DNA of 64,000 nt, from NCBI RefSeq assembly GCF_029227915.1, contig NC_079887.1:1674001-1738000 (forward strand), in the 5' to 3' direction. This stretch comes from Hydractinia symbiolongicarpus (taxonomy: Eukaryota; Cnidaria; Hydrozoa; Anthoathecata; Hydractiniidae). The translations under genes were made by a program, and so were the position numbers. Positions within the stretch are counted from its first letter, which is position 1. Each line of letters opens with the position of its first letter. This document shows positions 23,391 to 37,108 of the stretch, in pieces. Below the pieces are notes generated by a model. That model made no database searches. It worked only from the letters and a program-made list of their open reading frames with translations, and was not told the origin of the DNA.

Positions 23391-26300
23391 GCATGAGTCT
23401 TGTAGTTTTTAAAAATGTTTTCATTTTTGATGAGAAGTTGAATAAAAGAAGTTTAATCGCCGGCAAGCGAAAACCTGCGATTTCCCGTAAATCCTGGACT
23501 CGGCCCGTATTGTCAAAAGTATACAAAGAAAGTACCCAGGGAGTAAACTCATTTCCCGAACGATTTTTTAAATTATTTTTTCATCACTAAAACGCATGAG
23601 ACTTGTAGTTTTCAAAAATGTTTTCATTTTTAATGAGACGCTGAATAAAAGAAGTTTAATCGCCGGCAAACGAAAACCTGCGATTTCTCGTAAATCCCGG
23701 ACACGGCCCGTATAGTAAAGAAAATACCCGGGATGTAAACCAATTTCCCGAACGATTTTTTAAAATATTTTTTCACCACTAAAACGGCTGAGACTTGTAG
23801 TTTTCAAAAATGTTTTCGTTTTTGATGAGACGCTGAATAAAAGAAGTTTAATCGCCGGCAATCGAAAACCCGCCATTTCCCGTAAACCCCGGACTCGACC
23901 CGTATAGTCAAAAGTATACAAAGAAAGTACCCAGGGAGTAAACTCATTTTCCGAACGATTTTTTAAATTATTTTTGCACCACTAAAACGCATGAGACTTG
24001 TAGTTTACAAAAATGTTTTCATTTTTGATGAGACGCTGAATAAAAGAAGTTTATTTGCACTCAAACGAAAATCCGCGATTTCCCGTAAATCCCGGACTCG
24101 GCCCGTATAGTCCAAAGTATACAAAGAAAGTACCCAGGGAGTAAACTCATTTTCCGAACGATTTTTTAAATTATTTTTTCACCACTAAAACGCATGAGAC
24201 TTGTAGTTTTCAAAAATGTTTTCATATTTGATGAGACGCTTAATGAAAGAGGTTTAATCGCCGGCAAACGAAATCCAGCGATTTCCCGTAAATCCTGGGC
24301 TTGGCCGGTATAGTCGAATGTATACAAAGAAAGTACCTAGGGAGTAAACTCATTTCCCGAACGATTTTTTAATTTTTTTTTTCACCACTAAAACGCATGA
24401 GACTTGTAGTTTTTAAAAATGTTTTCATTTTTGATGAGACTCTGAATAAAAGAAGTTTAATCGCCGGCAAACGAAAACCTGCGATTTCCCGTAAATCCCA
24501 GACTCGGCCCGTATTGTCAAAAGTATACAAAGAAAGTACCCAGGAAATAAACTCATTTCCCGAACGATTTTTTAAATTATTTTTTCACCACTAAAACGCA
24601 TGAGACTTGTAGTTTTCAAAAATGTTTTCATTTTTGATGAGACGCTGAATGAAAGAAGTTTAATCGCCGGAAAACGAAAACCTGCGATTTCCCGTAAATG
24701 CCGGACTCGGCACGTATAGTAAAGAAAGTACCCGGGATGTAAACTCTTTTCCCGAACGATTTTTTAAATTATTATTTCACCACTAAAACCCATGAGACTT
24801 ATAGTTTTTAAAAATGTTTTCATTTTTGATGAGACGCTGAAAAAAAGAAGTTAAATCGCCGGCAAACGAAATCCCGCCATTTCCCGTAAACCCATGACTC
24901 GGCCCGTATAGACAAAAGTATACAAAGAAATTACCCAGGGAGTAAACTCATTTTCCGAACGATTTTTTAAATCATTTTTTCACCACTACAACGCATGAGA
25001 CTTGTGGTTTTTAAAAATGTTTTCATTTTTGATGAGACGCTGAATAAAAGAAGTTTATTTGCACTCAAACGAAAATCCGCGATTTCCCGTAAATCCCGGA
25101 CTCGGCCCGTATAGTCCAAAGTATACAAAGAAAGTACCCAGGGAGTAAACTCATTTTCCGAACGATTTTTTAAATTATTTTTTCACCACTAAAACGCATG
25201 AGACTTGTAGTTTTCAAAAATGTTTTCATATTTGATGAGACGCTTAATGAAAGAGGTTTAATCGCCGGCAAACGAAATCCAGCGATTTCCCGTAAATCCT
25301 GGGCTTGGCCCGTATAGTCGAATGAATACAAAGAAAGTACCTAGGGAGTAAACTCATTTCCCGAACGATTTTTTAATTTTTTTTTTCACCACTAAAACGC
25401 ATGAGTCTTGTAGTTTTTAAAAATGTTTTCATTTTTGATGAGAAGTTGAATAAAAGAAGTTTAATCGCCGGCAAGCGAAAACCTGCGATTTCCCGTAAAT
25501 CCTGGACTCGGCCCGTATTGTCAAAAGTATACAAAGAAAGTACCCAGGGAGTAAACTCATTTCCCGAACGATTTTTTAAATTATTTTTTCATCACTAAAA
25601 CGCATGAGACTTGTAGTTTTCAAAAATGTTTTCATTTTTAATGAGACGCTGAATAAAAGAAGTTTAATCGCCGGCAAACGAAAACCTGCGATTTCTCGTA
25701 AATCCCGGACACGGCCCGTATAGTAAAGAAAATACCCGGGATGTAAACCAATTTCCCGAACGATTTTTTAAAATATTTTTTCACCACTAAAACGGCTGAG
25801 ACTTGTAGTTTTCAAAAATGTTTTCGTTTTTGATGAGACGCTGAATAAAAGAAGTTTAATCGCCGGCAATCGAAAACCCGCCATTTCCCGTAAACCCCGG
25901 ACTCGACCCGTATAGTCAAAAGTATACAAAGAAAGTACCCAGGGAGTAAACTCATTTTCCGAACGATTTTTTAAATTATTTTTGCACCACTAAAACGCAT
26001 GAGACTTGTAGTTTACAAAAATGTTTTCATTTTTGATGAGACGCTGAATAAAAGAAGTTTATTTGCACTCAAACGAAAATCCGCGATTTCCCGTAAATCC
26101 CGGACTCGGCCCGTATAGTCCAAAGTATACAAAGAAAGTACCCAGGGAGTAAACTCATTTTCCGAACGATTTTTTAAATTATTTTTTCACCACTAAAACG
26201 CATGAGACTTGTAGTTTTCAAAAATGTTTTCATATTTGATGAGACGCTTAATGAAAGAGGTTTAATCGCCGGCAAACGAAATCCAGCGATTTCCCGTAAA

Positions 26301-27406
26301 TCCTGGGCTTGGCCGGTATAGTCGAATGTATACAAAGAAAGTACCTAGGGAGTAAACTCATTTCCCGAACGATTTTTTAATTTTTTTTTTCACCACTAAA
26401 ACGCATGAGACTTGTAGTTTTTAAAAATGTTTTCATTTTTGATGAGACTCTGAATAAAAGAAGTTTAATCGCCGGCAAACGAAAACCTGCGATTTCCCGT
26501 AAATCCCAGACTCGGCCCGTATTGTCAAAAGTATACAAAGAAAGTACCCAGGAAATAAACTCATTTCCCGAACGATTTTTTAAATTATTTTTTCACCACT
26601 AAAACGCATGAGACTTGTAGTTTTCAAAAATGTTTTCATTTTTGATGAGACGCTGAATGAAAGAAGTTTAATCGCCGGAAAACGAAAACCTGCGATTTCC
26701 CGTAAATGCCGGACTCGGCACGTATAGTAAAGAAAGTACCCGGGATGTAAACTCTTTTCCCGAACGATTTTTTAAATTATTATTTCACCACTAAAACCCA
26801 TGAGACTTATAGTTTTTAAAAATGTTTTCATTTTTGATGAGACGCTGAAAAAAAGAAGTTAAATCGCCGGCAAACGAAATCCCGCCATTTCCCGTAAACC
26901 CATGACTCGGCCCGTATAGACAAAAGTATACAAAGAAATTACCCAGGGAGTAAACTCATTTTCCGAACGATTTTTTAAATCATTTTTTCACCACTACAAC
27001 GCATGAGACTTGTGGTTTTTAAAAATGTTTTCATTTTTGATGAGACGCTGAATAAAAGAAGTTTATTTGCACTCAAACGAAAATCCGCGATTTCCCGTAA
27101 ATCCCGGACTCGGCCCGTATAGTCCAAAGTATACAAAGAAAGTACCCAGGGAGTAAACTCATTTTCCGAACGATTTTTTAAATTATTTTTTCACCACTAA
27201 AACGCATGAGACTTGTAGTTTTCAAAAATGTTTTCATATTTGATGAGACGCTTAATGAAAGAGGTTTAATCGCCGGCAAACGAAATCCAGCGATTTCCCG
27301 TAAATCCTGGGCTTGGCCGGTATAGTCGAATGTATACAAAGAAAGTACCTAGGGAGTAAACTCATTTCCCGAACGATTTTTTAATTTTTTTTTTCACCAC
27401 TAAAAC
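23391..27406 (+). repeat. Nested HOR: 2,008-bp 10-mer made of two 1,004-bp 5-mers, two copies
   Basis: A units start at 23,391, 24,395, 25,399 and 26,403, each 1,004 bp apart (four 203-bp units plus one S unit). They alternate between X (GCATGAGTCTTG, GAGAAGTTG, CGGCAAGCG) and Y (GCATGAGACTTG, GAGACTCTG, AGGAAATAAAC). X blocks continue S, GGCTGAG unit, C, D. Y blocks continue S, B, C, D. The X-Y pair is therefore the true repeat, seen twice. Confidence 0.9.
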
Positions 27407-30047
27407 GCATGAGACTTGTAGTTTTTAAAAATGTTTTCATTTTTGATGAGACTCTGAATAAAAGAAGTTTAATCGCCGGCAAACGAAAACCTGCGATTTC
27501 CCGTAAATCCCAGACTCGGCCCGTATTGTCAAAAGTATACAAAGAAAGTACCCAGGAAATAAACTCATTTCCCGAACGATTTTTTAAATTATTTTTTCAC
27601 CACTAAAACGCATGAGACTTGTAGTTTTCAAAAATGTTTTCATTTTTGATGAGACGCTGAATGAAAGAAGTTTAATCGCCGGAAAACGAAAACCTGCGAT
27701 TTCCCGTAAATGCCGGACTCGGCACGTATAGTAAAGAAAGTACCCGGGATGTAAACTCTTTTCCCGAACGATTTTTTAAATTATTATTTCACCACTAAAA
27801 CCCATGAGACTTATAGTTTTTAAAAATGTTTTCATTTTTGATGAGACGCTGAAAAAAAGAAGTTAAATCGCCGGCAAACGAAATCCCGCCATTTCCCGTA
27901 AACCCATGACTCGGCCCGTATAGACAAAAGTATACAAAGAAATTACCCAGGGAGTAAACTCATTTTCCGAACGATTTTTTAAATCATTTTTTCACCACTA
28001 CAACGCATGAGACTTGTGGTTTTTAAAAATGTTTTCATTTTTGATGAGACGCTGAATAAAAGAAGTTTAATCGCCGGCAAACGAAAACCCGCCATTTCCC
28101 GTAAACCCCGGACTCGGCCCGTATAGTCAAAAGTATACAAAGAAAGAACCCAGGGAGTAAACTCATTTTCCGAACGATTTTTTAATTTTTTTTTTCTCCA
28201 CTAAAACGCATGAGACTTGTAGTTTTTAAAAATGTTTTCATTTTTGATGAGACGCTGAATAAAAGAAGTTTAATCGCCGGCAAACGAAAACCTGCGATTT
28301 CCCGTAAATCCCTGACTCGGCCCGTATTGTCAAAAGTATACAAAGAAAGTACCCAGGGAGTAAACTCATTTCCCGAACGATTTTTTAACTTATTTTTTCA
28401 CCACTAAAACGCATTAGACTTGTAGTTTTCAAAAATGTTTTCATTTTTGATGAGACGCTGAATAAAAGAAGTTTAATCGCCGGCAAACGAAACCTGCGAT
28501 TTCCCGTAAATCCTGGACTCGGCCCGTATAGTCAAAAGTATACAAAGAAAGTACCCAGGGAGTAAACTCATTTCCCAAACGATTTTTTAAATTATTATTT
28601 CACCACTAAAGCCCATGAGACTTGTAGTTTTTAAAAATGTTTTCATTTTTGATGAGACGCTTAATGAAAGTGGTTTAATCGCCAGCAAACGAAAACCCGC
28701 GATTTCCCGTATATCCTGGGCTGGGCCCGTATAGTCGAATGTTTACAAAGAAAGTACCCTGTGAGTAAACTCATTTCCAAAACGATTTTTTAAATTATCT
28801 TTTCACCACTAAAACGCATGAGACTTGTAGTTTTCAAAAATGTTTTCATTTTTGATGAGACGCTGAATAAAAGAAGTTTAATCGCCGGCAAACGAAAACC
28901 CTCCATTTCCCGTAAACCCCGGACTCGACCCGTATAGTCAAAAGTATACAGAGAAAGTACCCAGGGAGTAAACTCATTTCCCGAACGATTTTTTATATTA
29001 TTTTTTTCCCACTAAACGCATGAGACTTGTAGTTTTCAAAAATATTTTCATTATTGATGGGACGCTGAATAAAAGAAGTTTAATCGCCGGCAAACGAAGA
29101 TCCGCGATTTCCGGTAAATCCCGGACTCGGCCCGTATAGTCAAAAGTATACAAAGAAAGTACCCAGGGAGTAAACTCATTTCCCGAACGATTTTTTGAAT
29201 TATTTTTTTACCACTAAAACGCATGAGACTTGTAGTTTTCAAAAATGTTTTCATTTTTGATGAGACGCTTAATGAAAGAGGTTTAATCGCCGGAAAACGA
29301 AAACCCGCGATTTCCCGTAAATCCCGGGCTTGGCCCGTATAGTCGAATGTATACAGAGAAAGTACCCTGTGAGTAAACTCATTTCCTGAACGATTTTTTA
29401 AATTATTTTTTCACCACTAAAACGCATAAGACTTGTAGTTTTTAAAATGTTTTCATTTTTGATGAAACGCTGAATAAAAGAAGTTTAATCGCCGGCAAAC
29501 GAAAACCCGCGATTTCCCGTAAATCTCGGCTTGACCCGTATGGTCAAAAGTATACAAAGAAAGTACCCAGGGAGTAAACTCATTTCCCGAACGATTTTTT
29601 AAATTATTTTTTCACCACTAAAACCCATGAGACTTATAGTTTTTAAAAATGTTTTCATTTTTGATGAGACGCTGAAAAAAAGAAGTTAAATCGCCGGCAA
29701 ACGAAAACCCGCCATTTCCCGTAAACCCCTGACTCGGCCCGTATAGTCAAAAGTATACAAAGAAATTACCCAGGGAGTAAACTCATTTTCCGAACGATTT
29801 TTTAAATTATTTTTTCACCACTACAACGCATGAGACTTGTAGTTTTTAAAAATGTTTTCATTTTTGATGAGACGCTGAATAAAAGAAGTTTAATCACCGG
29901 CAAACGAAAACCCGCCATTTCCCGTAAACCCCGGAATCGGCCCGTATAGTCAAAAGTATACAAAGAAAGTACCCAGGGAGTAAACTCATTTTCCGAACGA
30001 TTTTTTAAATTATTTTTTCACCACTACAACGCATGAGACTTGTAGTT
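27147..30047 (+). repeat. Second copy of the mosaic module (offset 7,047 from 20,100-23,000)
   Basis: Equivalent marks lie at 21,161 and 28,208 (CTCCACTAAAAC unit), 22,004 and 29,051 (H unit), and about 22,885 and 29,932 (CCGGAATCGG). Differences are few, for example TTAATCACCGGC near 29,893 where the first copy has TTAATCGCCGGC. Similarity ends near 30,047, where TTTTCATATTTGATGAGACGTTG follows. Confidence 0.85.
27407..28207 (+). repeat. Third Y-type block, truncated to four monomers
   Basis: It starts as the next Y block (A unit at 27,407 matching 24,395 and 26,403), then S and B. Its fourth monomer begins like Y (CACTACAACGC with GACTTGTGG) but ends like the unit at about 20,957 (TTAATCGCCGGC and CCGCC). 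The step to the next A unit is 801 bp, as at 20,360-21,161. This marks a recombination joint between the X-Y HOR and the 7,047-bp duplicate. Confidence 0.8.
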
Positions 30048-33021
30048 TTTAAAAATGTTTTCATATTTGATGAGACGTTGAATAAAAGAAGTTTAATCGC
30101 CGGCAAGCGAAAACCTGCGATTTCCCGTAAATCCTGGACTCGGCCCGTATAGTCAAAAGTATACAAAGAAAGAACCCAGGGAGTAAACTCATTTTCCGAA
30201 CGATTTTTTAATTTTTTTTTTCTCCACTAAAACGCATGAGACTTGTAGTTTTTAAAAATGTTTTCATTTTTGATGAGACGCTGAATAAAAGAAGTTTAAT
30301 CGCCGGCAAACGAAAACCTGCGATTTCCCGTAAATCCCTGACTCGGCCCGTATTGTCAAAAGTATACAAAGAAAGTACCCAGGGAGTAAACTCATTTCCC
30401 GAACGATTTTTTAACTTATTTTTTCACCACTAAAACGCATTAGACTTGTAGTTTTCAAAAATGTTTTCATTTTTGATGAGACGCTGAATAAAAGAAGTTT
30501 AATCGCCGGCAAACGAAACCTGCGATTTCCCGTAAATCCTGGACTCGGCCCGTACAGTCAAAAGTATACAAAGAAAGTACCCAGGGAGTAAACTCATTTT
30601 CCGAACGATTTTTTAATTTTTTTTTTCTCCACTAAAACGCATGAGACTTGTAGTTTTTAAAAATGTTTTCATTTTTGATGAGACGCTGAATAAAAGAAGT
30701 TTAATCGCCGGCAAACGAAAACCTGCGATTTCCCGTAAATCCCTGACTCGGCCCGTATTGTCAAAAGTATACAAAGAAAGTAGCCAGGGAGTAAACTCAT
30801 TTCCCGAACGATTTTTTAACTTATTTTTTCACCACTAAAACGCATTAGACTTGTAGTTTTCAAAAATGTTTTCATTTTTGATGAGACGCTGAATAAAAGA
30901 AGTTTAATCGCCGGCAAACGAAACCTGCGATTTCCCGTAAATCCTGGACTCGGCCCGTATAGTCAAAAGTATACAAAGAAAGTACCCAGGGAGTAAACTC
31001 ATTTCCCAAACGATTTTTTAAATTATTATTTCACCACTAAAGCCCATGAGACTTGTAGTTTTTAAAAATGTTTTCATTTTTGATGAGACGCTTAATGAAA
31101 GTGGTTTAATCGCCAGCAAACGAAAACCCGCGATTTCCCGTATATCCTGGGCTGGGCCCGTATAGTCGAATGTTTACAAAGAAAGTACCCTGTGAGTAAA
31201 CTCATTTCCAAAACGATTTTTTAAATTATCTTTTCACCACTAAAACGCATGAGACTTGTAGTTTTCAAAAATGTTTTCATTTTTGATGAGACGCTGAATA
31301 AAAGAAGTTTAATCGCCGGCAAACGAAAACCCTCCATTTCCCGTAAACCCCGGACTCGACCCGTATAGTCAAAAGTATACAGAGAAAGTACCCAGGGAGT
31401 AAACTCATTTCCCGAACGATTTTTTATATTATTTTTTTCCCACTAAACGCATGAGACTTGTAGTTTTCAAAAATATTTTCATTATTGATGGGACGCTGAA
31501 TAAAAGAAGTTTAATCGCCGGCAAACGAAGATCCGCGATTTCCGGTAAATCCCGGACTCGGCCCGTATAGTCAAAAGTATACAAAGAAAGTACCCAGGGA
31601 GTAAACTCATTTCCCGAACGATTTTTTGAATTATTTTTTTACCACTAAAACGCATGAGACTTGTAGTTTTCAAAAATGTTTTCATTTTTGATGAGACGCT
31701 TAATGAAAGAGGTTTAATCGCCGGAAAACGAAAACCCGCGATTTCCCGTAAATCCCGGGCTTGGCCCGTATAGTCGAATGTATACAGAGAAAGTACCCTG
31801 TGAGTAAACTCATTTCCTGAACGATTTTTTAAATTATTTTTTCACCACTAAAACGCATAAGACTTGTAGTTTTTAAAATGTTTTCATTTTTGATGAAACG
31901 CTGAATAAAAGAAGTTTAATCGCCGGCAAACGAAAACCCGCGATTTCCCGTAAATCTCGGCTTGACCCGTATGGTCAAAAGTATACAAAGAAAGTACCCA
32001 GGGAGTAAACTCATTTCCCGAACGATTTTTTAAATTATTTTTTCACCACTAAAACCCATGAGACTTATAGTTTTTAAAAATGTTTTCATTTTTGATGAGA
32101 CGCTGAAAAAAAGAAGTTAAATCGCCGGCAAACGAAAACCCGCCATTTCCCGTAAACCCCTGACTCGGCCCGTATAGTCAAAAGTATACAAAGAAATTAC
32201 CCAGGGAGTAAACTCATTTTCCGAACGATTTTTTAAATTATTTTTTCACCACTACAACGCATGAGACTTGTAGTTTTTAAAAATGTTTTCATTTTTGATG
32301 AGACGCTGAATAAAAGAAGTTTAATCACCGGCAAACGAAAACCCGCCATTTCCCGTAAACCCCGGAATCGGCCCGTATAGTCAAAAGTATACAAAGAAAG
32401 TACCCAGGGAGTAAACTCATTTTCCGAACGATTTTTTAAATTATTTTTTCACCACTACAACGCATGAGACTTGTAGTTTTTAAAAATGTTTTCATATTTG
32501 ATGAGACGTTGAATAAAAGAAGTTTAATCGCCGGCAAGCGAAAACCTGCGATTTCCCGTAAATCCTGGACTCGGCCCGTATAGTCAAAAGTATACAAAGA
32601 AAGAACCCAGGGAGTAAACTCATTTTCCGAACGATTTTTTAATTTTTTTTTTCTCCACTAAAACGCATGAGACTTGTAGTTTTTAAAAATGTTTTCATTT
32701 TTGATGAGACGCTGAATAAAAGAAGTTTAATCGCCGGCAAACGAAAACCTGCGATTTCCCGTAAATCCCTGACTCGGCCCGTATTGTCAAAAGTATACAA
32801 AGAAAGTACCCAGGGAGTAAACTCATTTCCCGAACGATTTTTTAACTTATTTTTTCACCACTAAAACGCATTAGACTTGTAGTTTTCAAAAATGTTTTCA
32901 TTTTTGATGAGACGCTGAATAAAAGAAGTTTAATCGCCGGCAAACGAAACCTGCGATTTCCCGTAAATCCTGGACTCGGCCCGTACAGTCAAAAGTATAC
33001 AAAGAAAGTACCCAGGGAGTA
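28160..33021 (+). repeat. HOR: 2,431-bp 12-mer, two copies
   Basis: Units starting CTCCACTAAAAC lie at 28,208 and 30,639. H units lie near 29,051 and 31,482, and the second CTCCACT units at 30,234 and 32,665, all 2,431 bp apart. Inside the unit is a 405-bp two-monomer duplication (30,234 and 30,639). Both copies share TTTTTAAAATG (one A fewer than usual) near 29,445 and 31,876 and TTAATCACC near 29,893 and 32,324. Confidence 0.88.
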
Positions 33022-35030
33022 AACTCATTTCCCAAACGATTTTTTAAATTATTATTTCACCACTAAAGCCCATGAGACTTGTAGTTTTTAAAAATGTTTT
33101 CATTTTTGATGACACGCTTAATGAAAGTGGTTTAATCGCCAGCAAACGAAAACCCGCGATTTCCCGTATATCCTGGGCTGGGCCCGTATAGTCGAATGTT
33201 TACAAAGAAAGTACCCTGTGAGTAAACTCATTTCCAAAACGATTTTTTAAATTATCTTTTCACCACTAAAACGCATGAGACTTGTAGTTTTCAAAAATGT
33301 TTTCATTTTTGATGAGACGCTGAATAAAAGAAGTTTAATCGCCGGCAAACGAAAACCCTCCATTTCCCGTAAACCCCGGACTCGACCCGTATAGTCAAAA
33401 GTATACAGAGAAAGTACCCAGGGAGTAAACTCATTTCCCGAACGATTTTTTAAATTATTTTTTCACCACTAAAACCCATGAGACTTATAGTTTTTAAAAA
33501 TGTTTTCATTTTTGATGAGACGCTGAAAAAAAGAAGTTAAATCGCCGGCAAACGAAAACCCGCCATTTCCCGTAAACCCCTGACTCGGCCCGTATAGTCA
33601 AAAGTATACAAAGAAATTACCCAGGGAGTAAACTCATTTTCCGAACGATTTTTTAAATTATTTTTTCACCACTACAACGCATGAGACTTGCAGTTTTTAA
33701 AAATGTTTTCATTTTTGATGAGACGCTGAATAAAAGAAGTTTAATCACCGGCAAACGAAAACCCGCCATTTCCCGTAAACCCCGGAATCGGCCCGTATAG
33801 TCAAAAGTATACAAAGAAAGTACCCAGGGAGTAAACTCATTTTCCGAACGATTTTTTAAATTATTTTTTCACCACTACAACGCATGAGACTTGTAGTTTT
33901 TAAAAATGTTTTCATATTTGATGAGACGTTGAATAAAAGAAGTTTAATCGCCGGCAAGCGAAAACCTGCGATTTCCCGTAAATCCTGGACTCGGCCCGTA
34001 TAGTCAAAAGTATACAAAGAAAGAACCCAGGGAGTAAACTCATTTTCCGAACGATTTTTTAATTTTTTTTTTCTCCACTAAAACGCATGAGACTTGTAGT
34101 TTTTAAAAATGTTTTCATTTTTGATGAGACGCTGAATAAAAGAAGTTTAATCGCCGGCAAACGAAAACCTGCGATTTCCCGTAAATCCCTGACTCGGCCC
34201 GTATTGTCAAAAGTATACAAAGAAAGTACCCAGGGAGTAAACTCATTTCCCGAACGATTTTTTAACTTATTTTTTCACCACTAAAACGCATTAGACTTGT
34301 AGTTTTCAAAAATGTTTTCATTTTTGATGAGACGCTGAATAAAAGAAGTTTAATCGCCGGCAAACGAAACCTGCGATTTCCCGTAAATCCTGGACTCGGC
34401 CCGTACAGTCAAAAGTATACAAAGAAAGTACCCAGGGAGTAAACTCATTTCCCAAACGATTTTTTAAATTATTATTTCACCACTAAAGCCAATGAGACTT
34501 GTAGTTTTTAAAAATGTTTTCATTTTTGATGAGACGCTTAATGAAAGTGGTTTAATCGCCAGCAAACGAAAACCCGCGATTTCCCGTATATCCTGGGCTG
34601 GGCCCGTATAGTCGAATGTTTACAAAGAAAGTACCCTGTGAGTAAACTCATTTCCAAAACGATTTTTTAAATTATCTTTTCACCACTAAAACGCATGAGA
34701 CTTGTAGTTTTCAAAAATGTTTTCATTTTTGATGAGACGCTGAATAAAAGAAGTTTAATCGCCGGCAAACGAAAACCCTCCATTTCCCGTAAACCCCGGA
34801 CTCGACCCGTATAGTCAAAAGTATACAGAGAAAGTACCCAGGGAGTAAACTCATTTCCCGAACGATTTTTGATATTATTTTTTTCCCACTAAACGCATGA
34901 GACTTGTAGTTTTCAAAAATATTTTCATTATTGATGGGACGCTGAATAAAAGAAGTTTAATCGCCGGCAAACGAAGATCCGCGATTTCCGGTAAATCCCG
35001 GACTCGGCCCGTATAGTCAAAAGTATACAA
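32665..35030 (+). repeat. HOR: 1,420-bp 7-mer, one copy and a partial second
   Basis: CTCCACT units start at 32,665 and 34,085. The first copy passes directly from the P unit (CCCTCCATT, near 33,355) to a B unit near 33,470, skipping the H, G and GCATAAG units present in the 2,431-bp version. The second copy keeps H (near 34,890) and then jumps to AAATTACCCAGGG near 35,035. These are two different deletion joints in adjacent copies. Confidence 0.8.
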
Positions 35031-36060
35031 AGAAATTACCCAGGGAGTAAACTCATTTTCCGAACGATTTTTTAAATCATTTTTTCACCACTACAACGCA
35101 TGAGACTTGTAGTTTTTAAAAATGTTTTCATTTTTGATGAGACGCTGAATAAAAGAAGTTTATTCGCACTCAAACGAAAATCCGCGATTTCCCGTAAATC
35201 CCGGACTCGGCCCGTATAGTCAAAAGTATACAAAGAAAGTACCCATGGAGTAAACTCATTTCCCGAACGATTTTTTAAATTATTTTTTCACCACTAAAAC
35301 GCATGAGACTTGTAGTTTTCAAAAATGTTTTTATATTTGATGAGACGCTTAATGAAAGAGGTTTAATCGCCGGCAAACGAAATCCCGCGATTTCCCGTAA
35401 ATCCCGGGCTTGGCCCGTATAGTCGAATGAATACAAAGAAAATACCTAGGGAGTAAACTCATTTCCCGAACGATTTTTTAATTTTTTTTTTCACCACTAA
35501 AACGCATGAGTCTTGTAGTTTTTAAAAATGTTTTCATTTTTGATGAGACGTTGAATAAAAGAAGTTTAATCGCCGGCAAGCGAAAACCTGCGATTTCCCG
35601 TAAATCCTGGACTCGGCCCGTATTGTCAAAAGTATACAAAGAAAGTACCCAGGGAGTAAACTCATTTCCCGAACGATTTTTTAAATTATTTTTTCACCAC
35701 TAAAACGCATGAGACTTGTAGTTTTCAAAAATGTTTTCATTTTTAATGAGACGCTGAATAAAAGAAGTTTAATCGCCGGCAAACGAAAACCTGCGATTTC
35801 TCGTAAATCCCGGACACGGCCCGTATAGTAAAGAAAGTACCCGGGATGTAAACTCATTTCCCGAACGATTTTTTAAAATATTTTTTCACCACTAAAACGG
35901 CTGAGACTTGTAGTTTTCAAAAATGTTTTCGTTTTTGATGAGACGCTGAATAAAAGAAGTTTAATCGCCGGCAATCGAAAACCCGCCATTTCCCGTAAAC
36001 CCCGGACTCGACCCGTATAGTCAAAAGTATACAAAGAAAGTACCCAGGGAGTAAACTCAT
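35031..36060 (+). repeat. X-type segment, partner at 41,090-42,050 (offset 6,062)
   Basis: C, D (TCGAATGAATAC), A (GCATGAGTCTTG at 35,504), S and GGCTGAG units follow the order seen at 22,980-23,880 and again at 41,155-42,000. This copy reads GAGACGTTG where the copies at 23,391 and 25,399 read GAGAAGTTG, so the 35 kb and 41 kb copies are closer to each other. Confidence 0.82.
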
Positions 36061-37108
36061 TTTCCGAACGATTTTTTAAATTATTTTTGCACCACTAAAA
36101 CGCATGAGACTTGTAGTTTACAAAAATGTTTTCATTTTTGATGAGACGCTGAATAAAAGAAGTTTATTTGCACTCAAACGAAAATCCGCGATTTCCCGTA
36201 AATCCCGGACTCGGCCCGTATAGTCCAAAGTATACAAAGAAAGTACCCAGGGAGTAAACTCATTTTCCGAACGATTTTTTAAATTATTTTTTCACCACTA
36301 AAACGCATGAGACTTGTAGTTTTCAAAAATGTTTTCATATTTGATGAGACGCTTAATGAAAGAGGTTTAATCGCCGGCAAACGAAATCCAGCGATTTCCC
36401 GTAAATCCTGGGCTTGGCCCGTATAGTCGAATGTATACAAAGAAAGTACCTAGGGAGTAAACTCATTTCCCGAACGATTTTTTAATTTTTTTTTTCACCA
36501 CTAAAACGGCTGAGACTTGTAGTTTTCAAAAATGTTTTCGTTTTTGATGAGACGCTGAATAAAAGAAGTTTAATCGCCGGCAATCGAAAACCCGCCATTT
36601 CCCGTAAACCCCGGACTCGACCCGTATAGTCAAAAGTATACAAAGAAAGTACCCAGGGAGTAAACTCATTTTCCGAACGATTTTTTAAATTATTTTTGCA
36701 CCACTAAAACGCATGAGACTTGTAGTTTACAAAAATGTTTTCATTTTTGATGAGACGCTGAATAAAAGAAGTTTATTTGCACTCAAACGAAAATCCGCGA
36801 TTTCCCGTAAATCCCGGACTCGGCCCGTATAGTCCAAAGTATACAAAGAAAGTACCCAGGGAGTAAACTCATTTTCCGAACGATTTTTTAAATTATTTTT
36901 TCACCACTAAAACGCATGAGACTTGTAGTTTTCAAAAATGTTTTCATATTTGATGAGACGCTTAATGAAAGAGGTTTAATCGCCGGCAAACGAAATCCAG
37001 CGATTTCCCGTAAATCCTGGGCTTGGCCCGTATAGTCGAATGTATACAAAGAAAGTACCTAGGGAGTAAACTCATTTCCCGAACGATTTTTTAATTTTTT
37101 TTTTCACC
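35898..37108 (+). repeat. HOR: about 609-bp 3-mer, two copies
   Basis: CGGCTGAG lies at 35,898 and 36,507, and TTTTTGCACCAC at about 36,087 and 36,695. The three units are GGCTGAG-P, C (TTATTTGCACTC) and D. At 36,480-36,507 the T-rich tract of a D unit is joined straight to the GGCTGAG unit, which marks the duplication joint. Confidence 0.85.
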
